Assembly: GCF_001619875.1 (NCBI RefSeq)
Contig: NZ_LRFC01000037.1
Span: 62,001 to 126,000 of the forward strand
Reading direction: 5' to 3'
Length of the DNA: 64,000 nt
Source of the DNA: Fictibacillus phosphorivorans
GTDB lineage: Bacteria > Bacillota > Bacilli > Bacillales > Fictibacillaceae
Part shown: positions 26,945 to 34,777 of the stretch, piece after piece
Layout of the letters: each line of letters begins with the position of its first letter
How positions within the stretch are numbered: the first letter of the stretch is position 1
Notes under the pieces: generated by a model
Told to the model about the DNA's origin: nothing
The model's input: only the letters and a program-made list of their open reading frames with translations
The model's database searches: none
Made by a program: the position numbers and the translations under genes

Positions 26945-27460
26945 TTATTTTTCGGCTTTAGGTGCAAGGATAAGGAACATGCTACGACCTTCCATCTTCG
27001 GTTTCGTTTCAACCGTAGAAAGATCTTCACATTCTTTCGCTAACTTTTCCAATACCGTTTTTCCGATTTGAGAATGAGTAATTGCACGTCCACGGAAACG
27101 AATACTTGCCTTAACTTTGTCGCCTTTTTCAAGGAACTTACGGGCATTTCTAAGCTTAGTATTAAAGTCGTTTTCCTCAATCGTTGGACTTAGACGAATC
27201 TCTTTAGTCGTAATGACCTTTTGATTTTTTCGTGCTTCACGATCTTTACGTTGTTGCTCGTATTTAAACTTACCGTAGTCCATGATACGACATACTGGCG
27301 GTTTAGCAGTTGCAGCAACGAGTACAAGGTCAAGATTTGCGTTTGACGCAAGGTCTAAAGCTTCTTGTCTAGATTTAATGCCAAGCTGGCTTCCATCAGG
27401 ACCAATTAAGCGAACCTCACGAGCACGAATACCTTCATTGACAGACATGTCCTTACTAAT
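26945..27460 (-). CDS. infC: Translation initiation factor IF-3 with ATT start codon
   Basis: Prevents subunit joining and proofreads the start codon. The strong ribosome site GGAGGTGA lies six bases before ATT (27458-27460), which begins [16 protein letters not shown]. This aligns with the B. subtilis protein, which also uses ATT. The ATG at 27448 is an internal methionine without a suitably placed site. ATT initiation lets IF-3 limit its own synthesis. The N domain ([16 protein letters not shown]), linker and C domain ([29 protein letters not shown]) are complete in 171 residues. Confidence 0.95.
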   Translation of the reverse strand: MSKDMSVNEGIRAREVRLIGPDGSQLGIKSRQEALDLASNANLDLVLVAATAKPPVCRIMDYGKFKYEQQRKDREARKNQKVITTKEIRLSPTIEENDFNTKLRNARKFLEKGDKVKASIRFRGRAITHSQIGKTVLEKLAKECEDLSTVETKPKMEGRSMFLILAPKAEK

Positions 27461-27683
27461 AGTAAGTCACCTCCAAATTTTTTCAAGTAGAGTGCGGTTA
27501 ACACTCGACTTTGTTATTTCTGCAAATAAAAAAAGCGTCGGCGTAACGATCACCCACACATAGTAAACCGGCTATGTACACTATGACATGCCTGAATATC
27601 CATCTACCCATCAACAGTCTTAAGACGTCGAATCAGGTGAGAAGCGGGTGCTTCTGCTTGTTTGATGCTTTATTTTATTAACC
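27461..27683 (-). promoter_or_regulatory. L20-type leader of infC-rpmI-rplT
   Basis: The untranslated leader of about 220 bases contains AGCAGAAGCACCCGCTTCTC, then ACCTGATTCGACGTC, and later an extended GC-rich arm GGGTGATCGTTACGCCGACG followed by T7 (near 27529-27536). This matches, from memory, the Bacillus L20 leader, in which L20 binding promotes termination. I did not verify pairing computationally. Confidence 0.65.
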
Positions 27684-27689
27684 TTACAT

Positions 27690-27719
27690 ACTATAACATA
27701 TTGGAGACAATTGTGTCAA
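27690..27719 (-). promoter_or_regulatory. Promoter of infC operon
   Basis: TTGACA (27714-27719) and TATAGT (27690-27695) on the minus strand with an 18-base spacer, near-consensus sigma-A. Confidence 0.85.
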
Positions 27720-27835
27720 ACAACGAATGTATTAACAAGCAACGAAATTAATTTTACTTCGTTTATAGAAAGAATGCAAGAGTTTTTTTGATCGATTCGG
27801 CATGAAGCTCAATTAATTTTGTGTCTAAAATAGCT

Positions 27836-27952
27836 AATCTGTCCAATCTCATCATTAATTTGTCCAATTTCTCTCATAATCTGTCCAATCTCTGAATTAA
27901 TTTGTCCGATTGATTGCTTTTTCTGTCCATTTCCAAACTTATCTGTCCATTC
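27836..27952. repeat. 21-bp-period array 2, core TCTGTCCAAT
   Basis: The core TGTCC begins at 27840, 27861, 27882, 27903, 27924 and 27944, giving spacings of 21, 21, 21, 21 and 20. A degenerate TGTCT precedes at 27822. Between cores the sequence varies (for example CTCATCATTAATT and CTCTCATAATC). It lies between the thrS terminator and the infC promoter. Confidence 0.88.
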
Positions 27953-27965
27953 AACTTTCATATAA

Positions 27966-27996
27966 ATAAAAGCAGCCAACTTGTAATTGGCTGCTT
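27966..27996 (-). terminator. thrS terminator
   Basis: Stem AGCAGCCAA/TTGGCTGCT with TTTTATTTAT on the minus strand, 12 bases after thrS. Confidence 0.88.
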
Positions 27997-28007
27997 CCCT
28001 ATTTTAT

Positions 28008-29918
28008 TTATCTCTTCTCATTAATCTGAGCTAAAATTTTGTCTCGGAAATCTTCATAAGAAACCGTTTCTGATTTTTGCTCACCATATTTACGGACGTT
28101 TACAGCATTGTCTTCAATCTCTTTATCACCTAAAACAAGCATGTAAGGGATCTTCTTCATTTGAGCTTCACGGATCTTGTAACCCATCTTTTCATTTCTT
28201 GTATCGATCTCCACACGAATTGCATGCTTCTTCAAATCTTCTTGAAGCTTATGAGCATACTCATTATGAACATCGGATACAGGGATTAATTTCACTTGAA
28301 CGGGTGCTAACCATGTTGGGAATGCTCCAGCAAAGTGTTCAACAAGGATTCCTAGGAAACGGTCAATTGATCCATAGATTGCACGGTGAATAACGACTGG
28401 ACGGACCTTTTGGTTGTTCTCATCTACATAAGTAAGGTCAAACTTTTCAGGCATTTGGAAGTCCAGCTGAATTGTTGCACACTGATGACTTCTCTTAAGA
28501 GCATCTTTAATGTGAAAGTCAATCTTCGGACCGTAGAAAGCTCCATCTCCTTCATTTAGGTGATAGTTCATTCCAAGATCTTCTAGAACGTTTTTCAACG
28601 CGCCTTCTGCTTGTTCCCATAAGCGGTCATCACCCATAGAATCTTCAGGACGAGTAGAAAGTTCAACTGAATACTCAAAACCAAACGTGCTGTAAATTTT
28701 ATCAACAAGTTTGAATACATTTTTGATCTCACTTTCAATCTGTGCCGGTGTGACAAAGATATGGGCATCATCTTGACAGAAAGTACGAACACGAATCATT
28801 CCGTTTAGTGCACCGCTATATTCATGACGGTGAACTTGACCGAACTCAGCCATACGTACAGGAAGATCTCTGTATGAATGAAGCTTGTTTTTAAAGATCA
28901 GCATGTGACCTGGGCAGTTCATCGGTTTCATCGCAAATTTAGTATCATCCACTTCAGAGAAGTACATGTTTTCGTGGTAGTGATCCCAGTGCCCCGATTG
29001 CTCCCATAAACGCTGATTCATCATAAATGGCGTACGCACTTCATCATAATCCACTTGACGCTGAAGTTCACGAGAGAAATTCTCAAGTTCCGTACGGATC
29101 GTTTGGCCGTTTGGAAGATAAAACGGCATTCCTGGCGCTTCTTCAGAAAACATGAATAACTCTAATTCTTTCCCTAATTTACGGTGATCACGTTTTTGAG
29201 CCTCTTCAATAAAGTGGAGATACTCATCAAGATCTTTTTGGCTTAAGAATGCAGATCCATAAATACGCTGAAGCATTTGATTGTCACTGTTCCCACGCCA
29301 GTAAGCTCCAGAGATACTCATTAATTTATACGCTTTGATTTTTCCAGTCGAAGGAACGTGCGGACCGCGGCAAAGGTCAAAGAACTCACCTTGCTCATAA
29401 ATTGTGATTTTTTCACCTTCAGGAAGGTCACGAATCAATTCAAGCTTTAAATGATCATTCAATTTTTCATAAATCTCTAGAGCTTCTTCACGGCTTACTT
29501 CTTTACGCACGATAGGCAAGTTTTCGTTAACAATTTTTTTCATTTCTTTTTCGATCGCTGGAAGATCTTCTGGTGTTAAATTGTGAGACATATCAACATC
29601 GTAATAAAAACCGTTATCGATAACTGGTCCAATTCCTAGCTTCACGTCTGGGTATAAACGCTTAAGAGCTTGAGCAAGCAAGTGGGCATTAGAGTGTCTT
29701 GTCATTTCAAGACCTTCTTTAGAATCCTGCATCACGATTTCAATGGAAGCATCTTCTTCGATCGGACGTGAAAAATCATATAATTGACCATTCACTTTTC
29801 CTGCAACAGCTTTTTTCTTTAAACTCGGGCTGATACTTTCTGCTACTTGTTCAGAAGTAACGCCTTTTGGAAATTCTTTGACTGATCCGTCTGGGAACTT
29901 GATTGAAATTGACGACAT
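28008..29918 (-). CDS. thrS: Threonine--tRNA ligase
   Basis: Charges tRNA-Thr and edits Ser-tRNA. The 636-residue protein shows the N-terminal TGS domain (IKFPDGSVKEFPKGVT), the editing domain with HSNAHLLAQALKRLY and the CRGPHVPSTG segment, class II core (MNCPGHMLIFKNKLHSYRDLPVRMAEFGQVHRHE, split by motif 2, and HRAIYGSIDRFLGILVEH) and the C-terminal anticodon domain. I start at the ATG at 29918, nine bases after AAGGAG. A T-box controls it, with a repeat copy between T-box and gene. Confidence 0.97.
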   Translation of the reverse strand: MSSISIKFPDGSVKEFPKGVTSEQVAESISPSLKKKAVAGKVNGQLYDFSRPIEEDASIEIVMQDSKEGLEMTRHSNAHLLAQALKRLYPDVKLGIGPVIDNGFYYDVDMSHNLTPEDLPAIEKEMKKIVNENLPIVRKEVSREEALEIYEKLNDHLKLELIRDLPEGEKITIYEQGEFFDLCRGPHVPSTGKIKAYKLMSISGAYWRGNSDNQMLQRIYGSAFLSQKDLDEYLHFIEEAQKRDHRKLGKELELFMFSEEAPGMPFYLPNGQTIRTELENFSRELQRQVDYDEVRTPFMMNQRLWEQSGHWDHYHENMYFSEVDDTKFAMKPMNCPGHMLIFKNKLHSYRDLPVRMAEFGQVHRHEYSGALNGMIRVRTFCQDDAHIFVTPAQIESEIKNVFKLVDKIYSTFGFEYSVELSTRPEDSMGDDRLWEQAEGALKNVLEDLGMNYHLNEGDGAFYGPKIDFHIKDALKRSHQCATIQLDFQMPEKFDLTYVDENNQKVRPVVIHRAIYGSIDRFLGILVEHFAGAFPTWLAPVQVKLIPVSDVHNEYAHKLQEDLKKHAIRVEIDTRNEKMGYKIREAQMKKIPYMLVLGDKEIEDNAVNVRKYGEQKSETVSYEDFRDKILAQINEKR

Positions 29919-29971
29919 ATAAAACATCTCCTTTTTTATTTAAAAACAAAGTCTTTATTGTCCTTGAAAGA

Positions 29972-30102
29972 GGTTGATCTCCGTTACAGGATACTCGCTT
30001 TCCGGGGGGTGGGCGGTGAGCCTCCTTGAGGCTATGCGCCATTAGGAGTCTCACCTGTCCCACTTATCCCCAGGAGTCTCGTACCTTACACTCCAATCAA
30101 CA
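29972..30102 (+). repeat. Dispersed ~130-bp repeat, copy B, in the thrS leader
   Basis: Runs from GTTGAT to AATCAAC with the shared blocks ACTCGCTTTCC, GGCGGTGAGC and AGGAGTCTCGTACC. The centre can pair GGTGAGCCTCCT (30015-30026) with AGGAGTCTCACC (30044-30055). It lies inside the transcribed leader, after the T-box terminator and before the thrS ribosome site. Confidence 0.87.
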
Positions 30103-30167
30103 TTTCGATGAAGGTAAAGTAAATCCAAATAACTCAGAAGTGACAAACCTTCAAAAAAGAGCCAAAA

Positions 30168-30203
30168 ACAAAAAACACCCGTCCCTAAAAGAAGGGACGA
30201 GTG
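30168..30203 (-). terminator. Attenuator terminator of the thrS T-box
   Basis: Stem CACTCGTCCCT/AGGGACGGGTG with T6 on the minus strand, adjacent to the T-box sequence. Confidence 0.9.
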
Positions 30204-30420
30204 ATGATCTCGTGGTTCCACCCTTGTTCCACAACATATAAAGATGCTGCGGCACTCGGACAGTGTAACGGACTGCGGCCGTCAACGAATACTCTAATAA
30301 ACATTTCACCGTTGAAGTTCCAAGGTGGTAAAGCAATTTTCCGTGATAGGAAGTTTTCAGCCAAGACTTCCCTCTCTTTGAACCGTAAAAATTTGCTTCG
30401 TGTCCTTTTCAATACAGATT
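30168..30420 (-). promoter_or_regulatory. T-box leader controlling thrS
   Basis: The minus strand has AGGGTGGAACCACG (30224-30211), a thrS-type variant of the T-box bulge, before a terminator. Upstream, TTTACCACCTTGG holds an ACC triplet suitable as a threonine specifier. Uncharged tRNA-Thr would promote read-through. Confidence 0.9.
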
Positions 30421-30441
30421 AAGTGATAAAATTATACATTT

Positions 30442-30470
30442 ATTATATGCAGTCACTTTTCAAAAAGCAA
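30442..30470 (-). promoter_or_regulatory. thrS promoter
   Basis: TATAAT (30442-30447) with TTGCTT (30465-30470) 17 bases upstream on the minus strand, preceding the T-box. A second TATAAT is at 30431-30436. Confidence 0.6.
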
Positions 30471-30485
30471 GAGGGCTCTCCATGT

Positions 30486-31370
30486 TTATGATTTTTTTTT
30501 GCGATAATACCTTTGTTCCTTATAAGGCATCTTCTCTATTGGGCTAATTGTTACCTTTTCTTGAAATATATTTTTTACGGTTTGAAGCAGAGGATGATCA
30601 ATGTCATAGGCAAATACTCTAGCAGAAGATGGTGATAATCCGATTAACGGTCCTAGAAGCCTTTCGTCCAAATTTGTGACATTTGTTAATCGCAAAGCTT
30701 TTTCATGGAACATCATTAATTCTGTGTGTGACAATTGTCTTTGCTGTTCATCAAAAAGTAATACTTGCTCTTTCTCAAAAATAATGATGATATCAGATTT
30801 TGAGAAAGACCTTTGTTTTGTTAAACACGTCCTGAGCTGCTCGACAAACATTTGGTATTCCAGCTCTAATTTATATTCATCGATGGCACATTCAACAACT
30901 TTTAGCAGGGTAGCTAAATACTCTTTCAATCTAAACTTTACAAATGATTCAAACTCTAAAAATTCCGTCTTAGCTTCTAGTATTGAGTCCCACTGTCTGC
31001 GAATCAAATCATTCAGGCTAGGCAGATGCTTCACTTCAGGAATTCCTTCGATCTCTCCTAAAAGAATACTCTTTGTTATAGAGAAGATTTCTTTTTGTTC
31101 AGTAGTATCTGTGTAAAAAAAGGCATGTTCAATCAATTCCTTTAAACAAATATCTTCTACCTTATTCCTTGTAAATTCTGTTAACACATCCAATATGAAC
31201 GATTTTTTCTCATGTATGTGCAGTTCAAGAATTTTTGAAGAAGTTTCAGATAATTTGGCAAAGGAAGGGTTTATTTTATGTTTTGCTGCCATCCTGATCA
31301 TGTTTTTCAAGACAGCTATTCCGTCTGATGGGTGTGAAAAGGCAATCGCGACCAAATAAGTCCCCCCCAT
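30486..31370 (-). CDS. ytxC: Sporulation protein YtxC
   Basis: Conserved sporulation-associated protein of unknown biochemical role, found next to thrS in B. subtilis. The 294-residue sequence is mostly helical, lacks a signal peptide, and has the family-type stretch LKELIEHAFFYTDTTEQKEIFSI and the C-terminal LIGLSPSSARVFAYDID. ATG at 31370 has GAGG seven bases upstream. A TTG five codons later, behind a G run, is an alternative start. Confidence 0.82.
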   Translation of the reverse strand: MGGTYLVAIAFSHPSDGIAVLKNMIRMAAKHKINPSFAKLSETSSKILELHIHEKKSFILDVLTEFTRNKVEDICLKELIEHAFFYTDTTEQKEIFSITKSILLGEIEGIPEVKHLPSLNDLIRRQWDSILEAKTEFLEFESFVKFRLKEYLATLLKVVECAIDEYKLELEYQMFVEQLRTCLTKQRSFSKSDIIIIFEKEQVLLFDEQQRQLSHTELMMFHEKALRLTNVTNLDERLLGPLIGLSPSSARVFAYDIDHPLLQTVKNIFQEKVTISPIEKMPYKEQRYYRKKKS

Positions 31371-31427
31371 ATAAAATCCTCAATAATACACTATATGGGA
31401 CGAGGTCCTAAAACATGTTACTTACAA

Positions 31428-31459
31428 AAGAAAAAACAACCCAGTATATCGGGTTGTTT
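31428..31459 (-). terminator. Terminator of the amino-acid ABC genes, overlapping the stop codon
   Basis: Stem AAACAACCC/GGGTTGTTT with TTTTTTC on the minus strand. The permease stop codon is in the first arm. Confidence 0.88.
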
Positions 31460-32114
31460 AATCATAAACAAATTTACGTTCAATTTTTGATAAAATATAG
31501 GCCATTCCAAGAGTTAAAAGTAAATACATTAACGCTGCAGTCATATAAGGTTCCCATGGCCGGTAATATTCCCCCATCATAGCCCTTGCGTAATACATTA
31601 ATTCAGGTGTTGCAATAATAGAAACTAATGATGAATCCTTTATTAGAACGATAAATTCATTCCCAAGCGGAGGAATCATTCTTCTCGAAGCTTGTGGAAG
31701 GATTACAAGTTTCATCGCTTGTACATGATTCATCCCTAGAGAACGCGCAGCTTCCATCTGCCCTTTATCAATTGATTGAATACCAGCTCTGAAGATCTCA
31801 GCGATATATGCTGCTGCATTCAGTGATAGAGCTAGAACACTGGATACAAATACGTTAGGCGGCTTCATAAAAATCGGCATGAGTGCTGAATGAATCAATA
31901 GGATCTGAACTAATAATGGAGTTCCTCGAAAAAAACTGATATACCAGACACAAGGAAGACTGATGTATGACTGTTTCATCATCTTCCCGAGTCCGATAAA
32001 TAGACCTAAAATGGTGCCAAAAAGGATGGCTAACAATGAAAGTTGGATTGTAACCCATGTTCCTTTTAAAAACAGGGGCATATACTCACCAATGATTTGT
32101 AAAGAGAATTCCAT
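31458..32114 (-). CDS. Polar amino-acid ABC transporter permease (HisMQ family)
   Basis: Membrane subunit of an amino-acid importer, 218 residues, with about five membrane segments. The start MEFSLQIIGEYMPLFLKGTW and the EAA loop EAARSLGMNHVQAMKLVILPQA are diagnostic of the HisM/GlnP family, as are RGTPLLVQI and PPLGNEFIVLIKDSSLVS. GGAGG precedes the ATG at 32114. It follows the binding-protein gene by 19 bases. No ATPase gene is adjacent. Confidence 0.93.
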   Translation of the reverse strand: MEFSLQIIGEYMPLFLKGTWVTIQLSLLAILFGTILGLFIGLGKMMKQSYISLPCVWYISFFRGTPLLVQILLIHSALMPIFMKPPNVFVSSVLALSLNAAAYIAEIFRAGIQSIDKGQMEAARSLGMNHVQAMKLVILPQASRRMIPPLGNEFIVLIKDSSLVSIIATPELMYYARAMMGEYYRPWEPYMTAALMYLLLTLGMAYILSKIERKFVYD

Positions 32115-32133
32115 GTAGACCTCCAAAGATTGT

Positions 32134-32907
32134 TTATTGTTTTAGTACATCTACATTCGGCTCTTCACCAAACCATTTTTTATAGATTTCGGTGTACTTT
32201 CCATCATCAATGACTTTTTTCAACGCTTTGTTGATCTCGTCTTGATGTTCCCCGCCTTTCGGGAAGATGATTCCGTAGAATTCACTTTCAAAACTATCTT
32301 TATCACTGATCGTCACCAGTTTTTTATCAGGGTTATTCTTTTCATATTCCTGAACAACTGCATTATCCGCAACAACCGCTTCTACTTCTCCGTTCAATAA
32401 TGCTTGGATAGCCAACGTATTGTTATCAAACTTTTTGATGTTCTCATTTTTCCCAAACATTTTTTCTAGAGCTTCTTGACCCGTTGTCCCATTTTGAACA
32501 CTTACTTTCTTTCCTTCAAGGTCTTTTGCACTCTTAATGGAAGTACCTTCTTTTGCTAGAATCATGTTTACTGATTCAAAGTACGGTGAAGAAAAATCGT
32601 ACGTTTTCTTCCTTTTATCATTGATGGTGATGGCTGAAATACCTGCAGATACTTCCTCATTTTTTAACGCTATAAAGAGAGGCTCCCACCCTGTGTTCTT
32701 AATTTCGTATTCCAATCCCGCTTCTTTCATTACAGCATCAAGTAAATCTACATCAAATCCGACAATCTTGTCTCCATCCAAGGATTCAAAAGGGGCGTAT
32801 GCCGCATCCGTTCCAATCGTTAACTTATCACCTGAAGATGAACAGGCTACCAGGAAAGCAGCAGATAAACCGATGAGTCCCATTTTTAATTTTCGTTTCA
32901 TGTTCAT
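32134..32907 (-). CDS. Amino-acid ABC transporter substrate-binding lipoprotein
   Basis: Extracellular solute-binding protein of family 3. The N-terminus MNMKRKLKMGLIGLSAAFLV is a lipoprotein signal with lipobox LVAC (acylated Cys22). Mature sequence holds LTIGTDAAYAPFES, GFDVDLLDAVMKEAGLEYE and YFESVNMILA. 257 residues. I start at ATG 32907 after AGGGGG. Specificity (glutamine, cystine, arginine and others are possible) cannot be told. Confidence 0.93.
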   Translation of the reverse strand: MNMKRKLKMGLIGLSAAFLVACSSSGDKLTIGTDAAYAPFESLDGDKIVGFDVDLLDAVMKEAGLEYEIKNTGWEPLFIALKNEEVSAGISAITINDKRKKTYDFSSPYFESVNMILAKEGTSIKSAKDLEGKKVSVQNGTTGQEALEKMFGKNENIKKFDNNTLAIQALLNGEVEAVVADNAVVQEYEKNNPDKKLVTISDKDSFESEFYGIIFPKGGEHQDEINKALKKVIDDGKYTEIYKKWFGEEPNVDVLKQ

Positions 32908-33029
32908 TAATTTGTTTCCCCCTTTTATTCTAAATATTCTTATATTATACACAAAATTTAAAATATAAGGAAAATTAAATATATTTAGTGTAAAACTTTC
33001 AAAGTCTTCATCGTAAAAGAACAGCCAAA

Positions 33030-33056
33030 CAAAAAAGACCCCCTTTAGGAGTCTTT
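33030..33056 (-). terminator. Second hairpin terminator upstream of the binding-protein gene
   Basis: Minus-strand stem AAAGACTCC/GGGGTCTTT followed by TTTG. It lies beyond the mqnC terminator, so mqnC has two in series. Confidence 0.65.
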
Positions 33057-33093
33057 AAATAACATTTATATTCTGCAAATCTCGATCCTTATG

Positions 33094-33127
33094 AAAATAC
33101 CGTTTTGTCAAAAGTCATACCGTTTTC
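33094..33127. repeat. Two-unit 20-bp repeat, core ATACCGTTTT
   Basis: ATACCGTTTT occurs at 33097 and 33117, 20 bases apart, between the two terminators downstream of mqnC. Only two units, but the spacing is like that of the three larger arrays. Confidence 0.5.
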
Positions 33128-33134
33128 AGTTCAT

Positions 33135-33169
33135 AAAAAAACACCCGACACGAAATCATGTCAGGTGTT
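33135..33169 (-). terminator. mqnC terminator
   Basis: Stem AACACCTGACA/TGTCGGGTGTT with T7 on the minus strand, six bases after the mqnC stop. Confidence 0.88.
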
Positions 33170-33174
33170 CTCAA

Positions 33175-34281
33175 TTAGTTTTGCATAACAAAATCTTTTT
33201 CTGCTTTTTCTTCATCTTCAAAAACACGAAGCGTTTCATATTTCGTATTTCGCTGTGCAGGAATCTTTCCTGCTTCACGAATTAAGCGAAGTGTTAAGTT
33301 GGTGTTTACTTTATGTGTTGTTCCAGCTGCTGAAACAACATTCTCTTCCATCATCGTGCTGCCAAAATCGTTGCAGCCATAATGAAGCGACTTTTTCCCC
33401 ACTTCAGGGCCCATTGTTACCCAAGAAGATTGGAAGTTTGGAATGTTATCTAAGAAGATACGAGAGATGGCAACGTTTTTCAAATACTCTCTTGGAGTCG
33501 TCTTCTCGGCCTTCATATTTGTATTATCTGGTTGGAACGTCCATGAAATAAATGCAAGGAAGCAATCTGCTTCATCCTGTGCATCGCGAACTCTTTTTAA
33601 ATGAAGAGCTCTTTCTTCAAACGTTTCTCCGAATCCAATTACCATGGTCGCAGTAGAATGAAGCCCTACTTTTTTAGCCGTTTTCATACACTCGATCCAC
33701 TCGGTCCAAGAACCTTTTAATCTGCTTATCTTCTTACGTGTACGATCATCCAAGATCTCCGCTCCACCGCCTGGCAGCGAGTCAAGACCCGCTTCTTTTA
33801 GTTCACGAAGCACCTCTTCAAGAGAAAGTCCTGATACTTCAACCATCTTCCACACTTCAGCTGGCGAAAAAGAATGCATCGTAATATCAAATCGCTTCTT
33901 TATTTCACGCAATAAGTCGGTATAATAGCTAAAAGGCAGATTCGGATTTGTTCCGCCTTGCATTAAGATTTCTGTACCGCCAACATCAACAGTTTCCTGT
34001 ATTTTTTGGAAGATTACTTCATCATCCAATACATACCCTTCTTCACTTCCTGGTGCTCTGTAGAAAGCACAGAACCTGCAATATGTATCACAAAAGTTTG
34101 TATAGTTTACGTTGCGACCTATCACAAAAGTGGTAATCGGCTCTGGGTGCCACCTTTTCATAATAATGTCCGCAACTTCACCCATTCGTTCTACTTCATC
34201 ACTTTCATAAAGTTTAACGGCGTCTTCTACCGATAAACGTTCGCCATCTAAAGCTTTTTGTAAAATAGATTCTATACTCAT
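33175..34281 (-). CDS. mqnC: Radical SAM cyclic dehypoxanthinyl futalosine synthase
   Basis: Cyclises dehypoxanthinyl futalosine in the futalosine route to menaquinone. The 368-residue protein has the radical-SAM cluster motif CDTYCRFC (C64, C68, C71) and the MqnC-type segments MQGGTNPNLPFSYYTDLL, SFSPAEVWKM, GLDSLPGGGAEILDDRTRKKIS and GPEVGKKSLHYGCNDFGSTM. GGAGG precedes the ATG. No other mqn gene is in the window, so pathway completeness cannot be judged. Confidence 0.88.
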   Translation of the reverse strand: MSIESILQKALDGERLSVEDAVKLYESDEVERMGEVADIIMKRWHPEPITTFVIGRNVNYTNFCDTYCRFCAFYRAPGSEEGYVLDDEVIFQKIQETVDVGGTEILMQGGTNPNLPFSYYTDLLREIKKRFDITMHSFSPAEVWKMVEVSGLSLEEVLRELKEAGLDSLPGGGAEILDDRTRKKISRLKGSWTEWIECMKTAKKVGLHSTATMVIGFGETFEERALHLKRVRDAQDEADCFLAFISWTFQPDNTNMKAEKTTPREYLKNVAISRIFLDNIPNFQSSWVTMGPEVGKKSLHYGCNDFGSTMMEENVVSAAGTTHKVNTNLTLRLIREAGKIPAQRNTKYETLRVFEDEEKAEKDFVMQN

Positions 34282-34430
34282 CGGTAACCTCCGAATACAA
34301 TTTCTTAAGATTTCATCTGTTCTTATCCTATCATATTTTAGCAGAAGAGACAGCTTTGGGTTTTAAAGTTAGCGCTTTTTTAAAAGAGTGGTGCTTCTTA
34401 GAACAGTGTGAATCTTACTCCCATTGGCAT

Positions 34431-34688
34431 TTTGATTGAAGCGTAAGGATGCGAGACTCTCGGCTAGGACAGGCGGGCAGTCCGAAAAGTGGAAGTGGCT
34501 CGTTCAGCCCCGACAAGCAAAAGGTGTATGGGCGTGGAAGGCGCACTTTGCCTTTTAGACCATTTAGCTTTTGACCTCGAGGGGCTAGCCACTGCAACTA
34601 GACAGGTGAGACACTTAAGAGTGAAACGTACGAATGTGGCTCACCGTCTGCCCCGCGGAAAGCGAGCATCCTGAAGTGAAATCAACCA
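34431..34688 (-). repeat. Dispersed repeat, copy C, enlarged by a nested element
   Basis: Reverse orientation relative to copies A and B. Outer blocks (GCGAGACTCTCGGCTAGGACAG on one side, GTGAGACACTTAAG, GTGGCTCACC and GCGGAAAGCGAGCATCCTG on the other) match copy D, but 133 bases (about 34474-34606) are added in the middle. Between mqnC and dnaI; nothing else recognisable in the remaining gap. Confidence 0.85.
34474..34606. repeat. Nested element inside copy C
   Basis: Bounded by GACAGG at 34468-34473 and 34601-34606. Imperfect inverted arms: AGTGGCT plus AGCCCCGA (34494-34513) against TCGAGGGGCTAGCCACT (34577-34593). The CTAG-rich end and AAAAGGC/GCCTTTT centre resemble, from memory, another common Bacillales intergenic repeat. 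No ORF is credible. Confidence 0.65.
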
Positions 34689-34739
34689 CTTTCAAGAGCA
34701 CCAAAGTTTCAAAAACAGCCTTTTAGAAAGATGAAACAT

Positions 34740-34772
34740 AAAAAAAGCTTCTGCCCTAAAAAGAGCAGAAAC
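34740..34772 (-). terminator. dnaI terminator
   Basis: Minus-strand stem GTTTCTGCTC/GGGCAGAAGC with T7 tail. Confidence 0.85.
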
Positions 34773-34777
34773 CGATA

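Noticed and set aside
30026-30422. Several short ORFs on both strands over the thrS leader
   Set aside because: They lie across the T-box, its terminator and repeat copy B.
32930-33000. CodY-type box upstream of the amino-acid binding protein gene
   Set aside because: AATTTTCCTTATATT keeps only the first half of the consensus; the region is simply A/T-rich.
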